DNA from: Candidatus Margulisiibacteriota bacterium
Lineage (GTDB): Bacteria; Margulisbacteria; Termititenacia; Termititenacales; Termititenacaceae
Direction of reading: 5' to 3'
Length of the DNA stretch: 5,442 nt
Assembly (NCBI GenBank): GCA_031267055.1
Contig: JAIRZV010000144.1
Span: forward strand, 1-5,442
Positions 1-4,715 of the stretch are shown here, one piece after another. Position numbers and translations under genes: made by a program. The notes beneath the pieces are model-generated. The model was given only the letters and a program-made list of their open reading frames with translations, searched no databases and was not told the DNA's origin. The stretch's first letter is position 1. Each line of letters starts with the position of its first letter.

Positions 1-852
1 GCCGACGGTTGCGACAACGCCTGCGCTTTTTGCACTATTCCGCGTTTGCGAGGGGGCTACCGCTCGAAGCAAAAAAATGATATTATCAGGGAAGCTGAAT
101 GTTTAGCCGCCAAAGGAGTGCGCGAGATTTCTCTGGTGGCGCAGGATACGGCCTCTTATGGCCTGGATCTTTACGGTGAATATCGTCTGGCGGATTTGTT
201 GCAGGCTCTGGAGAAAATCGCAGGGCTGGACTGGATACGTGTCATGTACGCCTACCCGGAGCGGATCACGCCGGAAATATTGCAGGTGATGGCGGAGAGC
301 AGCAAGATTTGCCATTATCTCGATATGCCTCTTCAACATATCGCGGACAAAATTTTGACGCGCATGGGACGGGATAGTTCGGAAAAATTGATCAAGCAAA
401 AGATCAAATTGATCCGCAGGCTAATTCCCGATATCGCCATACGCACCAATTTTATTGTCGGTTATCCGGGGGAGAACGAGGCCGATTTTGCCGGATTAAA
501 AAATTTTGTCGAGGAATATGAATTTAGTAAAATAGGCGTTTTTGCCTATAGCCGTGAAAAAGGCACGAAAGCGGCGGCTTTGACAGGACAGTTGCCGCGG
601 GCGGTAAAAGCAAACCGCGTGGCCGAGTTGACAGATACACAAAGCAGAGTAATAGACAGGAAAAATAAAAAGATGTTGGGTAAACAAGTGAAAATTTTAA
701 TGGATATGCCTCTTTTTGGCCGCACTCAGTATGAAGCGCCGGATATTGACGGCGGTGTGAGCATTGCCTCGCGCTGTACACCCGGACAATTTGCGGAGGC
801 TGAGATCGTCGGCGCGGAAGGTTATATCCTGAAAGCGAAACTGTTGACTTGA
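1..852 (+). CDS. rimO: Ribosomal protein S12 (aspartate-C3)-methylthiotransferase RimO, 5'-truncated by the window edge
   Basis: RimO is a radical-SAM enzyme with two iron-sulfur clusters that adds a methylthio group to a conserved aspartate of ribosomal protein S12 in the cytoplasm. The reading frame is open from base 1, and 283 residues are visible. The radical-SAM cysteines (C-x3-C-x2-C, in CDNACAFC) are visible residues 4, 8 and 11, followed by IPRLRGGYRSK. In E. coli RimO these cysteines lie near residue 150, so the N-terminal UPF0004 cluster domain and the start codon lie upstream of the window. The radical-SAM barrel continues to about visible residue 200. A C-terminal TRAM domain follows, with GRTQYEAPDIDGGV; the APDID signature and the GVFAYSREKGTKAA segment favour RimO over its paralogue MiaB. 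The TGA stop overlaps the pgsA start, so the two are probably co-translated. The family is near certain. Confidence 0.95.
   Translation, partial: ADGCDNACAFCTIPRLRGGYRSKQKNDIIREAECLAAKGVREISLVAQDTASYGLDLYGEYRLADLLQALEKIAGLDWIRVMYAYPERITPEILQVMAESSKICHYLDMPLQHIADKILTRMGRDSSEKLIKQKIKLIRRLIPDIAIRTNFIVGYPGENEADFAGLKNFVEEYEFSKIGVFAYSREKGTKAAALTGQLPRAVKANRVAELTDTQSRVIDRKNKKMLGKQVKILMDMPLFGRTQYEAPDIDGGVSIASRCTPGQFAEAEIVGAEGYILKAKLLT
849..852 (+). promoter_or_regulatory. rimO/pgsA stop-start overlap (TTGA), translational coupling site
   Basis: The bases TTGA hold both the TTG start of pgsA (849-851) and the TGA stop of rimO (850-852). The 20 bases upstream contain no purine-rich run resembling a Shine-Dalgarno site. 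Translation of pgsA therefore probably depends on ribosomes finishing rimO. The overlap is seen directly; the coupling is inferred. Confidence 0.6.
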
Positions 853-1355
853 ATTACGCGCTGACGCTTACTCTGCTGCGCGTCCTGTTTGTTCCTGTCG
901 TAATATTGCTGATGTATCTGCGCTTGCCTGGCTGGCTGCCGGCGTTGGTTTTCGCGCTTTTGGCGCTGACCGACTGGCTGGACGGTTGGCTGGCCAGAAA
1001 ATTCGCGCAGGTCACAGAGCTGGGCAAATTTCTCGATCCGCTGGCCGACAAAATTTTGGTTTTGTCCGTGCTGGTGGCGCTGGCCGTGCAGCTGCGCGTG
1101 GAAGTTTTTTCGGTGCTCGTGCTAGTCGCCCGTGAATTTGCCGTCATGGGTTTGCGTTGCGCGGTTTTGGAAAAAGGTGGCGCGGTGGTCGCGGCCAGCA
1201 AATTGGCCAAATGGAAAACCGCGGCGCAGATGGCGGCGCTGTTTTTATTGCTGGCCGGCTGGCCGCTGGCGCAGGAAATTTATTATGTGTCGTTTGTTTT
1301 GGCGATTGTTTCCGGTTACGCGTATTTTCGGAACAACCGGAGTTATTTGAGATAA
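849..1355 (+). CDS. pgsA: CDP-diacylglycerol--glycerol-3-phosphate 3-phosphatidyltransferase PgsA
   Basis: This integral membrane enzyme transfers a phosphatidyl group from CDP-diacylglycerol to glycerol-3-phosphate, giving phosphatidylglycerophosphate, the committed step to phosphatidylglycerol and cardiolipin. The 168-residue protein carries the complete CDP-alcohol phosphotransferase motif: D42, D45, G46, A49, R50, G59, D63 and D67, in the pattern DxxDGxxAR-x8-GxxxDxxxD. Hydrophobic segments lie near residues 7-24, 28-44, 69-94, 125-140 and 143-159. The later VAASKLAKWKTAAQ (about 113-127) matches the PgsA-type loop with Lys-Thr and Gln, although the usual glycine in GKxKT is alanine. The start is TTG at 849. 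It is chosen because the resulting MNYALTLTLLR matches the usual PgsA N-terminus and no in-frame ATG precedes the first membrane helix. There is no clear Shine-Dalgarno site, and the 4-base overlap with the rimO stop suggests termination-reinitiation. The length is slightly short for the family (commonly 175-195). Confidence 0.95.
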   Translation: MNYALTLTLLRVLFVPVVILLMYLRLPGWLPALVFALLALTDWLDGWLARKFAQVTELGKFLDPLADKILVLSVLVALAVQLRVEVFSVLVLVAREFAVMGLRCAVLEKGGAVVAASKLAKWKTAAQMAALFLLLAGWPLAQEIYYVSFVLAIVSGYAYFRNNRSYLR

Positions 1356-1358
1356 GTT

Positions 1359-1883
1359 ATGGTTGAGCAGTTTCAGCATTTCATGCATCGCGCCGGTTTG
1401 GAGTTTGACACCAATCTCGAACAGCGCGTGTGTGAAACTCTGCGGCAGCGGAAAATTTTGCTCGCTGTGGCGGAATCTTGCACAGGCGGATTGGTCAGCC
1501 GCATGTTGACTTCGCAGGCTGGTAGCTCGGAATATTTTGTCGGAGGCGCGGTGTGTTACACGGCACGCGCCAAAGTGATCCAGACCGGCATCGACCCCAA
1601 GACCATCGCTGAATATGGTCTGGTGTCTGAGCAGACGGCTCTGGGGCTGGCGCGCGGCATAGCCAAACGGCTGTTTGCACAGCTGGGGCTGGGACTCACG
1701 GGGGTGGCCGGTCCGGAAGCGCACGGCGGTCGGCCAGTCGGCACGGTTTTTGTCGGGCTGATCGACAAGGAGCGCGAGATAGTGAAGGAATTTGCTTTTG
1801 ACGGCGGCCGCGAGGAGATTCAAAAAAAAGCCGCGCAGGCCGCGCTGGGTATGTTGTGGCTGTATTTGAAAGATAAAGAATGA
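1359..1883 (+). CDS. pncC: Nicotinamide-nucleotide amidohydrolase PncC (stand-alone CinA C-terminal domain)
   Basis: PncC deamidates nicotinamide mononucleotide to nicotinate mononucleotide, returning the by-product of DNA ligase and other NAD use to NAD synthesis. The 174-residue protein has the family hallmarks: AESCTGG at 38-44 containing the proposed nucleophile S40, GSSEYFVGGAVCYTARAK at about 55-72 with the conserved Tyr and Lys, LVSEQTA at 88-94, and GVAGP at 115-119 followed by a GG-x-PVGTVFVG strand. Full-length CinA has about 400 residues, with an N-terminal molybdopterin-binding-like (COG1058) domain; that domain is absent here. The 20 residues before LEQRVCETL resemble the linker preceding the C-terminal domain in two-domain CinA, which hints at loss of the N-terminal half, but this is inference. 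ATG 1359 lies 3 bases after the pgsA stop with only a weak purine stretch upstream. The next in-frame ATG (1383) also lacks a ribosome site. Its place just before recA is the classic cinA-recA order. Confidence 0.9.
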   Translation: MVEQFQHFMHRAGLEFDTNLEQRVCETLRQRKILLAVAESCTGGLVSRMLTSQAGSSEYFVGGAVCYTARAKVIQTGIDPKTIAEYGLVSEQTALGLARGIAKRLFAQLGLGLTGVAGPEAHGGRPVGTVFVGLIDKEREIVKEFAFDGGREEIQKKAAQAALGMLWLYLKDKE

Positions 1884-1890
1884 CCCCTCA

Positions 1891-1904
1891 GTCGCTAACG
1901 CGAC
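1891..1904. repeat. Small hairpin of the left arm
   Basis: GTCGC (1891-1895) and GCGAC (1900-1904) form a perfect 5-bp stem around the loop TAAC. Its mirror partner in the right arm is at 1975-1987. Confidence 0.75.
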
Positions 1905-1905
1905 A

Positions 1906-1926
1906 GCTCCCCTTGAGAAGGGGAGC
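1906..1926. repeat. Large hairpin of the left arm
   Basis: GCTCCCCTT (1906-1914) and AAGGGGAGC (1918-1926) form a perfect 9-bp stem with a 3-base GAG loop. The stem is strong enough to slow polymerase or block exonucleases. Neither strand has a T run after it, so it is not a canonical intrinsic terminator. Confidence 0.8.
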
Positions 1927-1950
1927 AAGATAACGTAATGGATAAATTTG

Positions 1951-1973
1951 TCTCCCCTTATTATAAGGGGAGA
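1951..1973. repeat. Large hairpin of the right arm
   Basis: TCTCCCCTTAT (1951-1961) and ATAAGGGGAGA (1963-1973) are perfect inverted repeats about the single base 1962. In RNA the innermost pairs would open to form a loop, leaving about nine pairs. The core equals that of the left-arm hairpin at 1906-1926. No T run follows. Confidence 0.8.
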
Positions 1974-1974
1974 T

Positions 1975-1987
1975 GTCCCGTAGGGAC
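1975..1987. repeat. Small hairpin of the right arm
   Basis: GTCCC (1975-1979) and GGGAC (1983-1987) form a 5-bp stem around GTA. It mirrors the hairpin at 1891-1904. The fourth stem pair, read from the element's end, is C:G here and G:C in the left arm, so pairing is kept although the sequence differs. Confidence 0.75.
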
Positions 1988-1996
1988 AGAGGGGTC

Positions 1997-2034
1997 CGTC
2001 CTGCTAATGATAAAAAAAATAATTTGGAGGATTT
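1997..2034 (+). promoter_or_regulatory. recA leader between the repeat and the start codon, with ribosome binding site
   Basis: Only 38 bases separate the palindromic element from the recA ATG. They hold an A-rich run (about 2011-2022) and a strong Shine-Dalgarno site, TTGGAGG (2024-2030). It lies 4 bases from the ATG, a little close, but it clearly fixes the start at 2035. I see no convincing -35/-10 pair wholly inside this stretch. I also see no LexA-type operator, either Gram-positive (GAAC-N4-GTTC) or proteobacterial (CTGT-N8-ACAG), so the promoter may lie in or upstream of the repeat, or recA may be read through from pncC. Confidence 0.65.
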
Positions 2035-3156
2035 ATGAAAGATAAAAAAGAAACGAAAGAAGAAAAAGAAACGAAACTGGAAGCAAGCGGTGATAAATTA
2101 AAGGCCTTAAAAATCGCGCTGGGGCAGATCGAAAAAAATCACGGCAAAGGCGCGATTATGAAAATGGGCGAGGCGACTAGAATGTTGCTGGACGTGATAC
2201 CGACCGGCTCTATATCGCTGGATTACGCTTTGGGCATCGGTGGTGTGCCCAAGGGACGCATCATTGAGATTTTCGGGCCGGAGAGTTCCGGTAAAACAAC
2301 GGTCTGTCTGCACATTGTCGCCGAGGCTCAAAAACGCGGCGGTGTGGCGGCTTATATCGACGCGGAAAACGCCATGGACCCCGTGTATGCCAAAAATCTG
2401 GGCGTGGATGTGGACAATCTGCTGATTTCCCAGCCGGATTACGGTGAACAAGCGCTGGATATTTGCGAGACGTTGGTGCGCAGTGGCGCGGTGGATATTA
2501 TTGTGATCGATTCCGTCGCCGCGCTGGTGCCGAAAAACGAGATCGAGGGCGAAATGGGTGATCAATTTATGGGACTGCAGGCGCGCCTCATGTCGCAGGC
2601 TCTGCGCAAATTGACGGCTATCGTCAATAAGTCCAGTTGCGTAGTGGTTTTCGTCAATCAACTGCGTGAGAAGATCGGCGTGATGTTCGGCAATCCAGAG
2701 ACGACGCCGGGCGGCCGCGCGTTGAAATTTTATTCTTCGGTGCGGCTCGATGTGCGCCGCTCGGAAGTGCTCAAGGACGGCGAAAATTTCTTGGGCAACC
2801 GCGTGAAAGTCAAGGTTGTCAAAAACAAAGTCGCGCCGCCTTTCAAAACCGCGAAGTTCGATATTCTTTTCGGCAGCGGCATCTCGCGCGAGGGCGATAT
2901 TCTCGATCTGGGTGTGGAGCTGGGCGTACTGGAGAAATCCGGCTCGTGGCTTATTTACGGCGAATCGCGCTGGCAGGGGCGCGACAACGCGTGCAAGTTT
3001 TTGCGTGAAAATCCGGCCGTGCTCCAGGAATTGGAGAACAAAGTCCGCGCGGAGATCAAGCCGGACACGTTTGACGACACGCCGCAGGACAACACGTCAA
3101 AAGACGAAAAGGCCGCGAAAAAAGAAGCTGAATTAGATGAAGAAGTAGTTAAGTAA
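2035..3156 (+). CDS. recA: Recombinase RecA
   Basis: RecA forms ATP-dependent filaments on single-stranded DNA. It drives homologous strand exchange and, where LexA is present, triggers LexA self-cleavage. The 373-residue protein is complete. The Walker A motif GPESSGKTT is at 81-89, the catalytic glutamate at E111, the adenine-stacking tyrosine at Y118 and the Walker B segment IIVIDS ends in D159-S160. DNA loop L1 is about 172-179, Q209 of the NQ switch starts loop L2 (about 210-224), and KNK at 263-265 matches the E. coli ATP-cap lysines. Numbering runs 15 ahead of E. coli because of a Lys/Glu-rich N-terminal extension. Asn112 stands where E. coli has His97, and L1 reads GDQFMG rather than GDSHMG. 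The tail (about 341-373) is highly charged, as in other RecAs. No intein is present. A 17-base gap to rny without a terminator suggests co-transcription. Confidence 0.99.
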   Translation: MKDKKETKEEKETKLEASGDKLKALKIALGQIEKNHGKGAIMKMGEATRMLLDVIPTGSISLDYALGIGGVPKGRIIEIFGPESSGKTTVCLHIVAEAQKRGGVAAYIDAENAMDPVYAKNLGVDVDNLLISQPDYGEQALDICETLVRSGAVDIIVIDSVAALVPKNEIEGEMGDQFMGLQARLMSQALRKLTAIVNKSSCVVVFVNQLREKIGVMFGNPETTPGGRALKFYSSVRLDVRRSEVLKDGENFLGNRVKVKVVKNKVAPPFKTAKFDILFGSGISREGDILDLGVELGVLEKSGSWLIYGESRWQGRDNACKFLRENPAVLQELENKVRAEIKPDTFDDTPQDNTSKDEKAAKKEAELDEEVVK

Positions 3157-3161
3157 AAATC

Positions 3162-3167
3162 AGGAGG
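3162..3167 (+). promoter_or_regulatory. Strong Shine-Dalgarno site of rny
   Basis: AGGAGG lies 6 bases before ATG 3174, inside the 17-base recA-rny gap. It is the best ribosome binding site in the window and settles the rny start. It also shows that rny can be translated independently of recA even on a shared mRNA. Confidence 0.85.
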
Positions 3168-3173
3168 TAGGGC

Positions 3174-4712
3174 ATGATAGCGTATTATGTATTATTAGGT
3201 TTGGGTGGTTTGATTTTGGGCGGCGTGGTGGTTTTGCTGTACACCAAGTATCTTTCGGATTCGGAATTGAAAAACGCCGATCTGGAAGTCAAAAAAATGC
3301 TGACCGAGGCAAAACTGCAGGCGGAAAATATTGTTAAAAGCGCCGAGATAAAAAACAAGGACGAGTTGCTCAAACTGCGCAATGATTTTGAGCGCGAGAT
3401 CAAAGACCGCCGACACGAGCTGAATCAAATCGAACAGCGTTTGACGCAAAAAGAAGTTCGTATCGACGAAAAAGAATTGACACTGCTGAACAAAGATAAA
3501 GAAGTCGCTGAACTCAAGACCGGTTTGGAAACCAGACAGCAAAAGCTGGATACCCTGTACCGCGAAAGCGCGGATCGTCTGGAAAAAATCGCCTTGCTGT
3601 CCAAAGAAGAAGCCAAAAAACAGCTGATGGACAGCCTGGAGCAAGAGTTAAAAAGCCAGTCCGCGAAAATGATCAGCGATTATGAAGAGGAGACCAAACG
3701 CACCAGTGAGAAAAAGGCGCGGGATATCGTTGCGCTGGCGATCAAACGCTGTGCCATCGACAATATTGTGGAGAACACCACTTCGATAGTCGAGCTGCCC
3801 AGCGACGACATGAAAGGCCGGATTATCGGCCGCGAAGGGCGCAATATCCGCACGTTTGAGCAACTGACCGGCATTGATGTTGTGGTCGATGACACGCCGG
3901 AAGTTGTGGTGTTGTCCGGTTTTGATCCGATCCGCCGCGAGATCGCCAGACTGACTTTGGAAAGATTGGTGGCCGACGGCCGCATTCATCCGGCGCGCAT
4001 TGAAGAAACCGTCGAGAAAATGCGTAAAGATTTGGGCAAAAAAGTGCAAGAGATCGGCGAAAAAACCGCGCTGGAGCTTGATGTGCAAAATCTTTCGCCC
4101 AAAGCTTATGACTTGCTCGGACGTTTGGCTTACCGCACCAGTTTTGGCCAAAATTGTTTACAGCACTCGATCGAGGTTGCGCGGATCGCCGGCCTCATCG
4201 CGCAAGAGCTGGGCGTCAATCACCAACTGGCCTTGCGTGCCGGCCTCTTGCATGATATCGGCAAGGCTATCGATTTTGAAAATGAAGGCACACACGCCAA
4301 GCTCGGCGGCGCGGTTTTGAAAAAACTTGGTGAGTCCGACGAGGTGATCCACGCGGTGCTGGCGCATCACGAGGAGATACAGCCCAATACTGTCGAGGCG
4401 ATTATTGTCATGGTCTCCGACGCTATCTCTGCGGCCAGACCAGGCGCGCGCCGCGAGGCGGTCGAGTCTTATATCAAGCGCATGGAAAAACTGGAGCAGA
4501 TCGCCAATGCTTTCAACGGCGTGGAAAAAAGTTTTGCCATACAAGCCGGCCGCGAGATCCGCGTCATGGTCAAGCCCGATGTCGTCGATGATGCCGCCGC
4601 GCTCAAGACCGCACGCGATATTGCCCGCAAGATCGAGGCCGAGTTGGAATATCCGGGGCAGATCAAAGTTTCGGTTATCCGCGAGACCAGAGTGCAAGAT
4701 ATTGCGAAGTAA
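3174..4712 (+). CDS. rny: Ribonuclease Y
   Basis: RNase Y is a membrane-anchored endoribonuclease that starts bulk mRNA decay and processes transcripts in bacteria that lack or do not rely on RNase E. The 512-residue protein has the full domain order. One N-terminal membrane helix spans about residues 3-24. A long Lys/Glu-rich coiled coil spans about 28-185. A KH RNA-binding domain starts near 205, with GRIIGREGRN at 215-224 (GREG loop 219-222). An HD phosphohydrolase domain follows, with H331, the H360-D361 pair in LLHDIGKA, H374, H398-H399 and D416 in SDAISAARPGARR as likely metal ligands. The C-terminal region carries the family-typical GVEKSFAIQAGREIRVMVKPD and ends in IKVSVIRETR. The length fits the family (about 510-520 residues). 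The start is fixed by AGGAGG and by the membrane helix directly after the Met. The recA-rny-ymdB order matches that seen in Firmicutes. I see nothing broken. Confidence 0.98.
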   Translation: MIAYYVLLGLGGLILGGVVVLLYTKYLSDSELKNADLEVKKMLTEAKLQAENIVKSAEIKNKDELLKLRNDFEREIKDRRHELNQIEQRLTQKEVRIDEKELTLLNKDKEVAELKTGLETRQQKLDTLYRESADRLEKIALLSKEEAKKQLMDSLEQELKSQSAKMISDYEEETKRTSEKKARDIVALAIKRCAIDNIVENTTSIVELPSDDMKGRIIGREGRNIRTFEQLTGIDVVVDDTPEVVVLSGFDPIRREIARLTLERLVADGRIHPARIEETVEKMRKDLGKKVQEIGEKTALELDVQNLSPKAYDLLGRLAYRTSFGQNCLQHSIEVARIAGLIAQELGVNHQLALRAGLLHDIGKAIDFENEGTHAKLGGAVLKKLGESDEVIHAVLAHHEEIQPNTVEAIIVMVSDAISAARPGARREAVESYIKRMEKLEQIANAFNGVEKSFAIQAGREIRVMVKPDVVDDAAALKTARDIARKIEAELEYPGQIKVSVIRETRVQDIAK

Positions 4713-4715
4713 ATA

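Larger units (their letters stand above)
1882..1996. repeat. Palindromic MITE-like/REP-like element with ~45-base terminal inverted repeats and nested hairpins
   Basis: The ends are perfect 8-base inverted repeats, GACCCCTC (1882-1889) and GAGGGGTC (1989-1996). The left arm (1882-1926) and the reverse complement of the right arm (1951-1996) align along their whole length. Each arm consists of the terminal 8-mer, one base, a small 5-bp hairpin, one base, and a large hairpin built on CTCCCCTT/AAGGGGAG. A 24-base A/T-rich centre (1927-1950) separates them. The element takes in the last two bases of the pncC stop codon. No target-site duplication is evident in the flanks and no transposase is encoded. 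From memory, similar CCCCTC...AGCTCCCCTT palindromes recur in intergenic DNA of several bacterial groups, but I cannot confirm that here. It could be a non-autonomous mobile element, a REP-type structural repeat or an RNA-processing structure. No second copy is present in the window. Confidence 0.8.

Noticed and set aside
1..852. MiaB (tRNA methylthiotransferase) instead of RimO
   Set aside because: The C-terminal APDID segment, the GVFAYSREKGTKAA region and the TRAM sequence fit RimO better. The cysteine motif alone would not distinguish them.
1245..1928. Long minus-strand open frame antisense to pgsA and pncC (227 codons)
   Set aside because: It lies opposite two well-recognised genes, has no family resemblance and ends in the palindromic repeat. 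It is a shadow of codon bias.
1906..1973. The two strong hairpins as Rho-independent terminators for pncC or for an opposing transcript
   Set aside because: No T run follows either hairpin on either strand, and both belong to a symmetrical repeat, so a canonical terminator call is not supported. Transcriptional pausing or attenuation remains possible.
1882..1996. The palindromic region as a CRISPR fragment or riboswitch
   Set aside because: There are no regularly spaced direct repeats with unique spacers, only inverted repeats, and I recognise no riboswitch core.
1983..2014. Possible promoter for recA: GGGACA (1983-1988) with TAATGA (2005-2010) at 16-base spacing
   Set aside because: The matches to -35 and -10 consensus are weak, and the first box is the stem of the small hairpin, so chance explains it as well as a promoter does.
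1938..2045. A 35-codon open frame starting at ATG inside the repeat and overlapping the recA start
   Set aside because: Most of it is the right arm of the palindrome, no ribosome site lies at proper spacing, and it runs out of frame into recA. It looks like a spurious repeat-derived frame.
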